Assembly: GCA_023475025.1 (NCBI GenBank)
Contig: JAMCWB010000004.1
Location: 124,001-188,000, forward strand
DNA: 64,000 nucleotides
Direction: 5' to 3'
Source of the DNA: Gammaproteobacteria bacterium
Lineage (GTDB): Bacteria > Pseudomonadota > Gammaproteobacteria > Pseudomonadales > Pseudomonadaceae
A model generated the notes under the pieces. The model did no database searches. It had not been told where the DNA came from and saw nothing but the letters and a program-made list of their open reading frames with translations. Below, one piece after another: positions 22,397 to 32,058 of the stretch (its first letter is position 1; every line of letters starts with the position of its first letter). The position numbers and the translations under genes are program-made.

Positions 22397-23809
22397 ATGA
22401 GCGAAAAAATTCCGGTCAAGGATGTATCTGCTGACGCGGTCAAGACCTACGACCTCTACGCCAAGCGCGAACCCATCTACGTCCGCTCCTACCAGGGGCT
22501 GTTCAAGAATGTTCGCCTGATCGGCGTTGGTCTTCTGTTTATCCTGTATTTCGGCACCGCCTGGCTCAAGTGGGATGGCCGTCAAGCGGTACTCTTCGAC
22601 TTGCCAGCCCGAGAATTCCATATCTTTGCGGCTACTTTCCAGCCGCAGGATTTTTTCCTGTTGTCCTTCCTGCTGATTATCTGCGCCTTCGGCCTCTTCT
22701 TTATCACCGTATTTGCCGGGCGTGTCTGGTGCGGCTATACCTGCCCACAGACCGTGTGGACCTGGATCTACATGTGGGCGGAACGCGTAACCGAGGGCGA
22801 GCGCAACAAGCGCATGAAGCTGGACAAACAACCCTGGAGCGCTGAAAAGGTCGCCCGCAAGTCAGCCAAGCATGCCATCTGGCTGACCGTGGCACTGGCT
22901 ACTGCGATCACCTTTGTCGGCTACTTCATGCCCATTGGTGAACTGGTTTATCAGATAGGTACCCTGCAGGTATCCGGCTGGGCGCTGTTCTGGGTGTTCT
23001 TCTTTACCGCTGCTACCTATATCAATGCCGGCTGGATGCGTGAGCAGGTATGCATCCACATGTGCCCCTATGCCCGCTTCCAGAGCGTGATGTTCGACAA
23101 GGACACCCTGATCGTTTCCTATGACGAGGCACGCGGAGAGCCGCGCGGCTCGCGTAAACGTGATAGCGATCCCAGAGCCCAGGGTCTGGGTGACTGTATC
23201 GACTGCAACATCTGTGTTCAGGTATGCCCAACCGGTATCGATATCCGTAAGGGCCTGCAATATGAGTGCATCGGCTGTGCTGCCTGCGTGGATGCCTGTG
23301 ACCAGGTCATGGACAAGATGAATTACCCGCGCGGGTTGATTCGCTACACCACGGAACATAGCCTTGAGGGCAATGAAACCAAACTGTTACGGCCTCGCCT
23401 GCTCGGTTATGGCGCTGCGCTGGCAGTGATGATCGGCCTCTTCGTGGTTACCCTGAGCAATCTGGCCGAGGTCAGCATGGATGTTCAGCGCGACCGCAAT
23501 GTACTCTACCGGGAAACCCGCGGCGGGCTGATTGAAAACGTTTACATTATTCGTATTAACAACCGCACCAATGCCGATGCAACCTATCAATTGACCGTTG
23601 AAGGTCACCCTGAACTGCGCCTGGAGCTTCCGGCCAACCGCCTGAGCGTGGAGCCCGGCAGTTCTTTGCAGATTCCGGTTAACGTACAATTGGACCCAGC
23701 CTTTATGGAAGGTACCAACATACCCATTCGCTTCCGTGTCGAGGCCGCAGACGACAGCAGCATCAGTGCTGGCGTTGATAGCCGCTTCATGGGCCCAACC
23801 CTCAGGTAA
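22397..23809 (+). CDS. ccoG: cbb3 oxidase assembly ferredoxin-type copper reductase CcoG
   Basis: A 470-residue membrane protein (also FixG/RdxA). Several N-terminal spans include WCGYTCPQTVW. Two ferredoxin-type cluster motifs start near residue 266 (CIDCNICVQVCP and CIGCAACVDACD). The C-terminus is an immunoglobulin-like periplasmic domain beginning near the last span (EVSMDVQRDRNVLYRE). CcoG is known to reduce Cu(II) to Cu(I) for insertion into CcoN. The ribosome site is weak. Confidence 0.95.
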   Translation: MSEKIPVKDVSADAVKTYDLYAKREPIYVRSYQGLFKNVRLIGVGLLFILYFGTAWLKWDGRQAVLFDLPAREFHIFAATFQPQDFFLLSFLLIICAFGLFFITVFAGRVWCGYTCPQTVWTWIYMWAERVTEGERNKRMKLDKQPWSAEKVARKSAKHAIWLTVALATAITFVGYFMPIGELVYQIGTLQVSGWALFWVFFFTAATYINAGWMREQVCIHMCPYARFQSVMFDKDTLIVSYDEARGEPRGSRKRDSDPRAQGLGDCIDCNICVQVCPTGIDIRKGLQYECIGCAACVDACDQVMDKMNYPRGLIRYTTEHSLEGNETKLLRPRLLGYGAALAVMIGLFVVTLSNLAEVSMDVQRDRNVLYRETRGGLIENVYIIRINNRTNADATYQLTVEGHPELRLELPANRLSVEPGSSLQIPVNVQLDPAFMEGTNIPIRFRVEAADDSSISAGVDSRFMGPTLR

Positions 23810-23812
23810 CGC

Positions 23813-24328
23813 ATGCACAAGCACGACTCGATTCCACCCTGGTACAAGCAGTTCTGGCCCTGGTTCATTCTCGGCATCCTCATCTTTGCCGTCATTATCG
23901 GCCTGGGCCTGCTGTTCATTGCCCTGACCAACCAGGACGCTATGGTGCGTGATAACTACTACCGCGAAGGGCGCGCTATCAATATGCACCTGGGGCGTGA
24001 CCAGATGGCCCGTGAGCTCAGCCTGCGCGCCGAGTTCACAATCGATGAGCTGACCGGCGACATCAGCCTGCAGCTCGAGGGTGGGCTTGACCCCATGCCC
24101 CAACGGCTGCAGCTTGATCTGATTGCGCCTACTCTTGCCCACCTAGACCGCAGCTCACTGCTGACCCGGATCAGTGGTAACCAGTACCGTGGGCAACTGG
24201 ACGAAGGTGTTGCCGGCCGTCTGTATATTGACCTGCACGACCCTGACCGTCCGGGTGATGATGGCTGGCGCCTGGCCGGTGAGAAGCAGATCAGCCTTGG
24301 CGAACAATATGAGCTGGTTGCCCGCTAG
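23813..24328 (+). CDS. ccoH: cbb3 oxidase assembly protein CcoH/FixH
   Basis: A 171-residue protein with one N-terminal membrane span (about 14-38, PWFILGILIFAVIIGLGLLF) followed by NQDAMVRDNYYREGRAINM, the FixH signature. The rest is a periplasmic beta-rich domain. It interacts with the oxidase during assembly. It lies three bases after ccoG and just before ccoI. Confidence 0.93.
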   Translation: MHKHDSIPPWYKQFWPWFILGILIFAVIIGLGLLFIALTNQDAMVRDNYYREGRAINMHLGRDQMARELSLRAEFTIDELTGDISLQLEGGLDPMPQRLQLDLIAPTLAHLDRSSLLTRISGNQYRGQLDEGVAGRLYIDLHDPDRPGDDGWRLAGEKQISLGEQYELVAR

Positions 24329-24331
24329 CCT

Positions 24332-26791
24332 ATGTCCACTCCGCTGCCCTGCTACCACTGCGGCGAACCTGTACCCACTGGTGCGCCATGGCAGTGCCGG
24401 ATTCTCGGCGCGGTGCGCCCGATGTGCTGTCCCGGTTGTGAAGCGGTAGCAGATGCCATTGTTGCCGGTGGGCTGGAATCCTTCTATCAGCACCGCACCG
24501 AAAATGCGGCCAACCCGGAAGCCCTGCCCAGGGTACTGGAAGAAGAGCTGGCGTTACTGGATAAAGCCGACGTTCAGCAGCGCTTCATCAAAACCGAAGG
24601 TGACTTCCAGCATCTGCAATTACTGGTAGAAGGGATTACCTGCGCCGCCTGCGGTTGGCTGATCGAACAACGGCTGGGCAAGCTGCCCGGGGTACAGGAA
24701 GTACGCCTGAACCTGAGTAATCACCGCCTGACCCTGGTCTGGGATCCAGACCAGATTCAACCTTCGGCACTACTGGGTGAACTCAAGCGCATCGGCTATA
24801 CCGCACACCCCTATGAGGATGACCGGGCCAGCCTGCAAATGGCCGAAGAGAACCGCCGCTACCTGCGTCGCCTTGGCCTTGCCGGCCTGATGTTCATGCA
24901 GGTGATGATGGCCACCATGGCACTGTCCCCGGAGTTCAACCAGGACATCACGCCGGCAATGGAAGTATTGCTGCGCTGGGTCAGCCTGATCATGACCACC
25001 CCCATCGTGTTCTACAGTTGCGTGCCCTTTTTCAAGGGCGCCTGGCGTGACCTGAAAACCCGCCGCCTGACCATGGATGTGTCGGTTTCGCTGGCCATTG
25101 GCGGTGCCTACCTGGCCGGCGTCTGGGCCACCCTGAGCAACACCGGTGAAATCTACTTTGATTCGGTAGCCATGTTTGCCCTGTTCCTGCTCGCCGGACG
25201 TTATCTGGAACGTCGTGCGCGCCAACGCACACTGGAAAGTACCGCGCGACTGGTCAACCTGTTGCCACCTACCGCTGTCCGGGTCGACAGTACGGGCGCC
25301 AGCGAGCGGATTATGCTCAGTGAGGTCGAGCCTGGCGACCTGCTCGATGTCAAACCCGGCGAAACCATTCCGGCTGACGGAGAGATCGTGCAAGGGCACA
25401 GCAGTGTAGATGAGTCGGCCCTGACCGGTGAATACCTGCCCCTGTCCCGGCAAGCAGGCGACCGGGTAACTGGCGGCACCCTGAATGTGGAGGGGCCATT
25501 GCGCATCCGGGTTGCCGTAACCGGTGAGCGCACACGTCTCTCAGCCATCGTGCGCCTGCTCGAGCGGGCACAAAGTGACAAACCGCGTCTCGGTCGGATA
25601 GCCGATGTGGTCGCGCATTATTTTCTCATCGTGGTGCTGGTGGCCGCAGCCGTCATTGGCGGCACCTGGTGGTGGCTGACAGATCTGGATACCGCCTTCT
25701 GGATCGTGATTGCCATGCTGGTGGTCACCTGCCCCTGTGCCTTGTCACTGGCAGCACCCACCGCGCTGACCACAGCTACCGGCAGCTTGCACAAACTGGG
25801 ATTACTGGTTACCCGGGGCCATGTGCTGGAAGGGCTGAACACGGTCGATACGGTGATTCTGGACAAAACCGGCACCCTGACCGAAGGCCGTATGACCCTG
25901 GAACGCATTGAACCACTGGCTGACCTGGACGCAGATCGCCTGCTGACCTGGGCACGCCAGCTTGAAGCGCATTCCGAGCACCCCATTGCCCGCGCCTTCG
26001 GGCGCAGCCTGAATCCTGCCGACGACATCCGCAATGTGCCGGGCCAAGGCCTTGAAGGGATCTGCGATGGTCAGCTACTGCGCATCGGCAAGCCACAGTT
26101 TGTAGCCGAACTCGGTGGTTATCAGCCCCCTGAGTTGCCGACTGAACCCGGGCAGTGGCTACTCCTGGGTGATCAACGCGGGCCGCTTGGCTGGTTTGTC
26201 CTTAATGATCGCCTGCGCCAGGATGCCAACCAACTGGTGCAAGGACTCAAACAGCGCGGCATGAACGTTATCCTGCTCTCAGGCGATCACCAGCAGGTGG
26301 TTGATCGCATGGCCAGCCAACTGAACATTGCCACCGCCATCGGCAACGCCAGCCCGGATGACAAACTGGCCTATGTGCGCCAGCAACAGGCAGCCGGACA
26401 CCGGGTCTTGATGCTGGGTGACGGGGTCAACGACGTGCCGGTACTCGCCAGTGCTAACATTTCCGTAGCCATGGGTGATGCCTCGGACCTGGCCAAAACC
26501 AGTGCCGACGCCGTACTGCTCAGCAGCCATCTCGCTGTGTTGCTGCAGGCCCTCAATGGTGCCCGCCGCACCCGGCGGATCATGCTGCAAAACCTGTTCT
26601 GGGCGGCGGCCTATAACGCCAGCATGCTGCCCCTGGCAGCCGTTGGCATGGTGACACCGGCCATTGCCGCCCTGGGCATGTCATTGAGTTCGCTGCTGGT
26701 GGTACTCAATGCTCTCCGCTTGTTACGCCTGGGGCCCGACAGCCAGCGCAACCAGGCCGCACGCAGCCACTGGCAGGAGCAAACTGCATGA
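24332..26791 (+). CDS. ccoI: Copper-exporting P1B-type ATPase for cbb3 assembly
   Basis: An 819-residue P1B ATPase. The N-terminus has a cysteine-rich segment (CYHC near 7 and CCPGC near 32) typical of CcoI/FixI, then a heavy-metal-associated domain with CAAC near 104. The transport motif CPCALS lies near 467, the phosphorylated DKTGT near 510, and GDGVNDVP in the P-domain hinge. This subgroup exports copper slowly for cytochrome oxidase maturation rather than detoxification. The ATGA overlap with ccoS shows an operon. Confidence 0.96.
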   Translation: MSTPLPCYHCGEPVPTGAPWQCRILGAVRPMCCPGCEAVADAIVAGGLESFYQHRTENAANPEALPRVLEEELALLDKADVQQRFIKTEGDFQHLQLLVEGITCAACGWLIEQRLGKLPGVQEVRLNLSNHRLTLVWDPDQIQPSALLGELKRIGYTAHPYEDDRASLQMAEENRRYLRRLGLAGLMFMQVMMATMALSPEFNQDITPAMEVLLRWVSLIMTTPIVFYSCVPFFKGAWRDLKTRRLTMDVSVSLAIGGAYLAGVWATLSNTGEIYFDSVAMFALFLLAGRYLERRARQRTLESTARLVNLLPPTAVRVDSTGASERIMLSEVEPGDLLDVKPGETIPADGEIVQGHSSVDESALTGEYLPLSRQAGDRVTGGTLNVEGPLRIRVAVTGERTRLSAIVRLLERAQSDKPRLGRIADVVAHYFLIVVLVAAAVIGGTWWWLTDLDTAFWIVIAMLVVTCPCALSLAAPTALTTATGSLHKLGLLVTRGHVLEGLNTVDTVILDKTGTLTEGRMTLERIEPLADLDADRLLTWARQLEAHSEHPIARAFGRSLNPADDIRNVPGQGLEGICDGQLLRIGKPQFVAELGGYQPPELPTEPGQWLLLGDQRGPLGWFVLNDRLRQDANQLVQGLKQRGMNVILLSGDHQQVVDRMASQLNIATAIGNASPDDKLAYVRQQQAAGHRVLMLGDGVNDVPVLASANISVAMGDASDLAKTSADAVLLSSHLAVLLQALNGARRTRRIMLQNLFWAAAYNASMLPLAAVGMVTPAIAALGMSLSSLLVVLNALRLLRLGPDSQRNQAARSHWQEQTA

Positions 26792-27039
26792 CCGTTCTCT
26801 ATATCCTGGTACCCATTGCCGTTTTGCTGGTTATCGTGGCGGTGCTCATCTTCAACTGGGCGGTGAACAGTGGACAGTATGACGACCTGGACGGGCCCGC
26901 CCACAGCATTCTGTTCGACGATGAAGATCCCGCCCACCTTGCCGCCCAGGCGGGCGAAGACGTCGTCGACAACGAGCCGCCCAAGACTACGGAGCAAAAG
27001 CCCGCGGTCAAGCCCCGATCGGACTCGGGTGACGCATGA
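26788..27039 (+). CDS. ccoS: cbb3 oxidase maturation protein CcoS
   Basis: An 83-residue protein with one membrane span (about 4-26) and the conserved [25 protein letters not shown]. It is required for cofactor insertion into the cbb3 oxidase. The acidic and lysine-rich tail beyond residue 55 is variable. It overlaps its neighbours by four bases at both ends. Confidence 0.95.
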   Translation: MTVLYILVPIAVLLVIVAVLIFNWAVNSGQYDDLDGPAHSILFDDEDPAHLAAQAGEDVVDNEPPKTTEQKPAVKPRSDSGDA

Positions 27040-27797
27040 GCGCCGAACTGCTGCCCTTGCTACTGACCGCCCTGGCCCTGGGCCTGCTCGGAGGCGGCCA
27101 CTGTATCGGCATGTGTGGCGGCCTGATGGGCGCAATGACTCTGGCCATTCCGGTTGAGCAGCGCAAGGGCTGGGTACTTTGGCGGGTATTGCTCGGCTAT
27201 AACTTCGGGCGCATTGCCAGTTATGCCCTGGCCGGCGCCATTCTTGGCGGCCTTGGCTGGCTGGCCCAGGACCTTGGACTAGGACGCGCATTGCGCACTC
27301 TGGCAGGTCTGATGATGATCGCCATGGGTTTGTATCTGGCCAACTGGTGGGCCGGACTCACCTATATCGAACGTCTGGGCAAGGGCTTGTGGCGGCATAT
27401 CCAGCCACTGGCCAGCCGCATGCTGCCGATCACCAGCGCACCACGCGCACTGGCCGTTGGCGCACTCTGGGGCTGGTTACCCTGCGGCCTGGTCTACAGC
27501 ACCCTGATCTGGGCCAGCAGTCAGGGGCATGCCGGTCAATCCGCCTTGTTGATGCTGGCATTCGGGCTTGGCACCCTGCCTACCCTGCTGGCCACCGGCG
27601 TTGCTGCCGAGCGCCTGCTGAAACTGCTACGTTTGCGTAAGGTACGCATCAGCGCCGCCTTGCTGGTCATTGCCTTTGGTATCTGGACCCTGCCCGGCCC
27701 GCATAAAGCCTGGCTGATGGGGCACAGCCACAATAGTGAGGCAACGCCTGCAGTTGACGCACATCAACACCCTATGGATAGCGCGCCCTTACACTGA
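27036..27797 (+). CDS. SafE/TauE-family membrane protein of the cco cluster
   Basis: A 253-residue integral membrane protein with about six spans. It starts [20 protein letters not shown] and carries GGHCIGMCGGLMGA, a His/Cys-rich motif common in this family, and a GALWGWLPCGLVYSTL repeat later. The C-terminus is histidine-rich (GHSHNSEATPAVDAHQHP). Members are regularly encoded after ccoS in pseudomonads. A role in metal handling during oxidase assembly is suggested by the Cys and His residues and by location, but the function is not established. Confidence 0.8.
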   Translation: MSAELLPLLLTALALGLLGGGHCIGMCGGLMGAMTLAIPVEQRKGWVLWRVLLGYNFGRIASYALAGAILGGLGWLAQDLGLGRALRTLAGLMMIAMGLYLANWWAGLTYIERLGKGLWRHIQPLASRMLPITSAPRALAVGALWGWLPCGLVYSTLIWASSQGHAGQSALLMLAFGLGTLPTLLATGVAAERLLKLLRLRKVRISAALLVIAFGIWTLPGPHKAWLMGHSHNSEATPAVDAHQHPMDSAPLH

Positions 27798-27829
27798 ACC
27801 TCGTTTTCAGTTTCAGTGAGGGAATGCCG

Positions 27830-28912
27830 ATGCACGCCGCCCAGCCCGTGCCTGCCACCATCGGCCAACCCGGGGTTGGCCCGAGTGTATTGCAACCGCA
27901 GGTTTTACACCCCGCTGACCACCTTGCCATCCGCCGTGCACTGCGGGCCAGCCGGCTGGCCCGACGCCCTCTGGCATTGACGCTCCAGCTGCCCTTCTGT
28001 GCCAATGCCTGTCACTTTTGCACGCGCTGCCGGGTCATTGCCAAGGATCGCAGCAAGGCGCATGACTACATGCGCCTGCTGGGCAGGGAAATGGAAACTC
28101 TGAGTCGACAGCTTGATCGCCGTCAGCAAGTCGTGCAGCTGCACCTGGGCGGCGGCACCACGACCTTTGCCGGGCATCGGGCACTGGTACAACTGATGCA
28201 GAACCTGCAGCGATACTTTGACCTGAGTGACCTGCCTGCTATCGATGCCAGTGTTGCCATCGACCCGCGCGAAGTGGATTGGGCCACGCTGGACCTGTTG
28301 CGCGGGCTCGGCTTCAACCGGCTGAGCATCATGCAGCCCAGCCTTGACCCGACTGTGCAGCAGGCCATCAATCGTCTACAGGGTGAGCAGCAACTGGCTG
28401 AGTGCCTGACTGCAGCACGCACATTGCGTTTTCACAGTATCGGCGTCGAGGTCATGACCGGCCTGCCCGAGCAGAGCCTGGCAAGCTTTCGTCAGACACT
28501 TGAAACCCTGGTTGCCTGGCAACCAGAGCGTATTCGGGTCACCCGCTACTACCACCAACCGCAACACTATCCCTTGCAGCGACGAATCAATCGCAACCAC
28601 CTGCCAGCTTCCGGCGAGATCAAGGCAGCCAGCGTCTGGCTGGAGCATTACCTGTGCACAGCCGGCTACCGGCAGCTGCAAGCCGGGCTCTTCGTGCTGC
28701 CCCAGGATCCGCTGGCAATGGCGGCGGAGGATAATCAGCGGCAGGCCACAATCGAGGTCATCTCCAGCGTGCTTGACTACGACAGCCTGGGGCTTGGCCT
28801 GGGCGCAACCAGCCAGGTCAAGGGTCTGAACTGGCGTAACGCCCGGCAACTGGCTGACTGGCAGCAACGCATAGCCCGCGGACAATTTGCCGCCGAATAC
28901 CAATATCCCTGA
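27830..28912 (+). CDS. HemN-like radical SAM protein, divergent and short
   Basis: A 360-residue protein from the ATG at 27830, which is spaced correctly from GAGGGA. An ATG at 27824 is too close to it. It aligns with HemN, oxygen-independent coproporphyrinogen III oxidase, across the barrel: LPFCANACHFCTRCR (Cys57, 61, 64, 67), HLGGGTTTF, SVAIDPREVDW, VQQAINRLQGEQ and SIGVEVMTGLPEQS. It is about 100 residues shorter than HemN. The Tyr before the cysteines is absent. GGGTP is GGGTT, the Glu of EIDPR is Ala143, and the GVQDF block is MQPSL. The fourth Cys is one position later. SAM and cluster binding remain plausible, but haem synthesis activity is doubtful. In Pseudomonas aeruginosa the gene here is a normal hemN. 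Confidence 0.8.
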   Translation: MHAAQPVPATIGQPGVGPSVLQPQVLHPADHLAIRRALRASRLARRPLALTLQLPFCANACHFCTRCRVIAKDRSKAHDYMRLLGREMETLSRQLDRRQQVVQLHLGGGTTTFAGHRALVQLMQNLQRYFDLSDLPAIDASVAIDPREVDWATLDLLRGLGFNRLSIMQPSLDPTVQQAINRLQGEQQLAECLTAARTLRFHSIGVEVMTGLPEQSLASFRQTLETLVAWQPERIRVTRYYHQPQHYPLQRRINRNHLPASGEIKAASVWLEHYLCTAGYRQLQAGLFVLPQDPLAMAAEDNQRQATIEVISSVLDYDSLGLGLGATSQVKGLNWRNARQLADWQQRIARGQFAAEYQYP

Positions 28913-29037
28913 AGCATCGGCCCTGCTCAACTTTGGCCAGTCCATCAAGGCTGGCTATGCTGGTAGGCAGTAATGGCTAAAGTGGCCGCCATGTTGTAGG
29001 CTTTCACGAATAAAAGCCCGGAAGCTGGAAGCCGACC

Positions 29038-29769
29038 ATGAGTGATGCCCTGAAACTGCGCGCCCTACCTGAAGCGCACTGCAAAGACTGCAGTCTGGCA
29101 GCCATGTGCCTGCCCCTCTCCCTGCAGGATGAGGAACTGGACACCCTGGACAATATCGTCAAGCGCGGTCGACCACTGAAAAAAGGTGAAAACCTGTTCC
29201 GTCAGGGCGACCCCTTCAGCTCTATTTATGCCCTGCGCTCCGGTGCAATCAAGACCTTCAGCGTATCAGACAGCGGTGAGGAGCAAATTACCGGCTTTCA
29301 TCTGGCCAGCGAAATGATCGGCCTTTCCGGCATGGATGATGAACGCTACCCGGTGTCCGCAGTTGCACTTGAAACCACCTCAGTCTGTGAAATCCCCTTT
29401 GAGCGCCTTGACGACCTGACCGCTGCCGTACCCCAGCTGCGCAAACAGGTCATGCGCCTGATGAGCCGTGAAATCCGTGACGACCAGCAAATGATGCTGC
29501 TGCTATCGAAGAAAACCGCGGATGAGCGCATCGCTACGCTACTGATCAACCTCTCCGCACGCTTTCGTGCCCGTGGCTATTCCGCCACCGCCTTTCGCCT
29601 GGCCATGTCGCGTAATGAAATCGGCAACTACCTGGGGCTGGCGGTGGAAACGGTATCCCGTGTGTTTACCCGCTTTCAACAGCAGCAACTGATTGCTGCC
29701 GAAGGAAAGCAGATCGAAATTCTCGACCACGCCCAACTCTGCGCCCTGGCCGGTGGTCAATTTGATTAA
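29038..29769 (+). CDS. anr: Oxygen-sensing CRP/FNR-family regulator Anr
   Basis: A 243-residue regulator that activates microaerobic and anaerobic genes when its 4Fe-4S cluster is intact. N-terminal cysteines 15, 18 and 24 ([11 protein letters not shown]) and a further Cys near 113 (TSVCEIP) are the four cluster ligands. A cyclic-nucleotide-type beta roll follows. The C-terminal helix-turn-helix includes [19 protein letters not shown], and its E, S and R residues specify TTGAT half-sites. It sits just downstream of the cbb3 genes, which it is expected to regulate. Confidence 0.96.
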   Translation: MSDALKLRALPEAHCKDCSLAAMCLPLSLQDEELDTLDNIVKRGRPLKKGENLFRQGDPFSSIYALRSGAIKTFSVSDSGEEQITGFHLASEMIGLSGMDDERYPVSAVALETTSVCEIPFERLDDLTAAVPQLRKQVMRLMSREIRDDQQMMLLLSKKTADERIATLLINLSARFRARGYSATAFRLAMSRNEIGNYLGLAVETVSRVFTRFQQQQLIAAEGKQIEILDHAQLCALAGGQFD

Positions 29770-29788
29770 AGCAATGTAAGGGTTCGGC

Positions 29789-30334
29789 ATGATCTTCGAC
29801 GAATACGACATCAAATCACAGGTCCGGCCGGTGCCGAACTTCCCCAAGCCCGGGGTGACCTTCCGTGATATTACTCCACTCTACCAGTCGCCGCGCGCCA
29901 TGCGCATGATTGCCGACAGCCTGATCCAGCGTTATGTCGAAAGCCCGGTCACCCACATTGCCGCTATTGATGCGCGCGGCTTTCTGCTCGGCGCCGTACT
30001 GGCCTATGAGCTGAACAAGCCACTGATTCTGCTGCGTAAACCCGGCAAATTGCCGGCAGACACGCTGGAGCAGCGTTACCAGAGTGAATACGGCGAATCT
30101 GCTCTGGAAATTCATCGCGACGCGCTGCAACCCGGCAATCAGGTGCTACTGCTGGATGACCTTATCGCAACCGGTGGCACCTTTCTCGCGGCCGCCCAAC
30201 TGGTCAAGCAACTGGGCGCAGTGGTCTATGAAGCCGCCGCCATCATTGACCTGCCCGACCAAGGTGGCTCTCGCCTGATGCAGGATGCCGACATTCCGAC
30301 CTTTACCCTGTGCGCCTTCGCCGCAGACGAGTAA
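29789..30334 (+). CDS. apt: Adenine phosphoribosyltransferase
   Basis: A 181-residue purine salvage enzyme making AMP from adenine and [23 protein letters not shown] at the N-terminus and the PRPP-binding loop [13 protein letters not shown] are diagnostic. It lies 19 bases after anr, an arrangement also known in Pseudomonas. It has its own AAGGG ribosome site. Confidence 0.96.
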   Translation: MIFDEYDIKSQVRPVPNFPKPGVTFRDITPLYQSPRAMRMIADSLIQRYVESPVTHIAAIDARGFLLGAVLAYELNKPLILLRKPGKLPADTLEQRYQSEYGESALEIHRDALQPGNQVLLLDDLIATGGTFLAAAQLVKQLGAVVYEAAAIIDLPDQGGSRLMQDADIPTFTLCAFAADE

Positions 30335-30348
30335 ACTCCCGCCTGATT

Positions 30349-30373
30349 ATGTGGTCAGATCCGCTGACCACAT
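30349..30373. terminator. Hairpin after apt
   Basis: ATGTGGTCAG pairs with CTGACCACAT across a five-base loop. There is no T run, so termination may be weak or factor-assisted. It separates apt from the channel gene. Confidence 0.5.
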
Positions 30374-30400
30374 CCTGACAAGCAACGACACACCGGACTT

Positions 30401-31285
30401 ATGACTGACACTGTATTTTCTCAGCAGCCCTGGCGACAGCGGCTGGCCGACTGGATAGAACGCCCACGCGCACAGTTTTTCATCATGGCACTGATCATGA
30501 TCAATGCCGTCGTACTGGGGCTGGAAACCTCACCGCAGATCATGCAGGAGTGGGGCACCCTGCTGCTGACGCTGGATAAACTGATCCTCGCTATCTTCGT
30601 TATCGAGATCAGTCTGCGCTTTGTTGCCCATGGCTGGCGCCTGCTGACCGACCCCTGGGGCCTGTTTGATACCATAGTGATCGCCATCGCCCTGGTTCCC
30701 GCCAGCGGGCCGCTGGCCGTATTGCGCGCCTTGCGGGTACTGCGGGTATTGCGCCTGATCGCCCTGGTGCCAAGCATGAAAATCGTCGTGCAATCGCTGC
30801 TCGCCTCACTGCCTGGCATGGGCAGCATTGTCGCCCTGCTCGGCCTGGTGTTCTATGTAGCGGCCGTTATTGCTACCCAGCTGTTTGGTCCCGCTTTCCC
30901 CGAGTGGTTCGGCACCCTGAGCGCGAGCCTGTTCAGCCTGTTCCAGATCATGACCCTGGAAAGCTGGTCGATGGGCATAGTACGTCCGGTGATGGAGGTG
31001 TACCCCCTGGCCTGGCTGTATTTCGTGCCCTTCATCCTGATTGCCACCTTCATGATGCTGAACCTGTTCATTGCCGTTATCGTCGATGCCATCCAGAACC
31101 AGCGCGAGCGCGTTGCGGCCAGCAAGGCGGGGCCTGATGGCCAGCATTCACTGGAAGAAGCGGCTCATACGCATCCGCATTCCAGCCTGTCCGGCGTCAA
31201 TCAGGAGCTGCTGTTACAGGAAGTGCGTGAATTGCGCAAAGAACTGAGCAGCCTGCGCCAAAGCATGGACAACAAGGCAAACTGA
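30401..31285 (+). CDS. Bacterial voltage-gated sodium channel (NaChBac/NavAb family)
   Basis: A 294-residue single-repeat six-span channel that should form a homotetramer. S1 is about 25-42 and S2 about 58-76. S4 carries four arginines at three-residue spacing (109, 112, 115, 118) in the RALRVLRVLRLI stretch. The selectivity filter is TLESWSM at 185-191, the same as in NavAb; the Glu at 187 gives sodium selectivity. S6 (about 205-232) has MMLNLFIAVIVDA. The C-terminus (about 265-290) is a predicted coiled coil. Sodium entry has been linked to motility, chemotaxis and pH control in alkaliphiles and marine bacteria. It stands alone. Confidence 0.95.
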   Translation: MTDTVFSQQPWRQRLADWIERPRAQFFIMALIMINAVVLGLETSPQIMQEWGTLLLTLDKLILAIFVIEISLRFVAHGWRLLTDPWGLFDTIVIAIALVPASGPLAVLRALRVLRVLRLIALVPSMKIVVQSLLASLPGMGSIVALLGLVFYVAAVIATQLFGPAFPEWFGTLSASLFSLFQIMTLESWSMGIVRPVMEVYPLAWLYFVPFILIATFMMLNLFIAVIVDAIQNQRERVAASKAGPDGQHSLEEAAHTHPHSSLSGVNQELLLQEVRELRKELSSLRQSMDNKAN

Positions 31286-31413
31286 CCCGGCATGCGAGCC
31301 AAGATCGCAATGTGACCAACAATGGATATTTGGCTCCTGTTTGCTTATCATGCAGTCAATAACAACAAGGGTGCCAAATTTCACGGTACCTCCTCATCGA
31401 GGGATATTGCTGC

Positions 31414-32058
31414 ATGGCTCATGCTTCACTGCCACCAGATACGCGCCTGCTGCTGATCGATGATCACCAGATCTATCTTGACGGCCTGGGCTTGACCCTG
31501 AGCAACCTGTGTGAAGGCGTGATCATTGATCATGCGGGTACGGCGCGCGAGGCTGAACAGCAAGTCGCCGACCACAGTTACGACCTGGTTCTGCTAGACC
31601 TGCAACTGCCCGACAGCAGTGGACTCAGCCTGCTGCAACGCCTGCGCGAGATTGATCCGGCCGCTCCCATTGCCATCCTGACAGCCAGCAACAGCCCAAG
31701 CGACCTGGACACGGCGCTGCAGTCTGGCGCGGCGGGCTTTATCAGCAAGACCGCCAACGGGCAATTACTGCAGGATGCGGTTACCCGGCTGCTGTTCGGC
31801 GAGCAGGTGGTGATTGCCGGTGACAATCAACCCCTGGATCGCCAGAGTTGTGCGCGCCAGCTCGGAGTCACGCCGCGGCAACTGGAGATTCTTGACCTGC
31901 TGGCCGAGGGCTTGCCCAACAAGGTGATCTGTCAGCGCCTATCGCTGTCTGAAGATACCGTAAAAACCCATCTCAAGGCCCTGTTTGCTACCCTCGACTG
32001 CCATAATCGTACCGAGTGTGTAGCCCAGGCACGGCGTCTGGGACTGGTCAGTTTCTAG
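31414..32058 (+). CDS. LuxR-type (NarL family) response regulator
   Basis: A 214-residue regulator. The receiver has the acidic pair at 16-17, phospho-acceptor Asp62 (VLLDLQLPDSSG), Thr in LTASNS and the late Lys in ISKTANG. The helix-turn-helix domain is at about 150-205 (LGVTPRQLEILDLLAEG, SEDTVKTHLKALFATL). Its last 11 bases overlap the 3' end of a hybrid kinase gene on the other strand. The kinase's own receiver is a further possible partner. Targets are unknown. Confidence 0.92.
   Translation: MAHASLPPDTRLLLIDDHQIYLDGLGLTLSNLCEGVIIDHAGTAREAEQQVADHSYDLVLLDLQLPDSSGLSLLQRLREIDPAAPIAILTASNSPSDLDTALQSGAAGFISKTANGQLLQDAVTRLLFGEQVVIAGDNQPLDRQSCARQLGVTPRQLEILDLLAEGLPNKVICQRLSLSEDTVKTHLKALFATLDCHNRTECVAQARRLGLVSF

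Noticed and set aside
31330-31345. Sigma-54-like TTGGC...TTGCT before the response regulator
   Set aside because: Nine bases separate GG and GC, whereas sigma-54 promoters need ten. No enhancer-binding protein gene is nearby.
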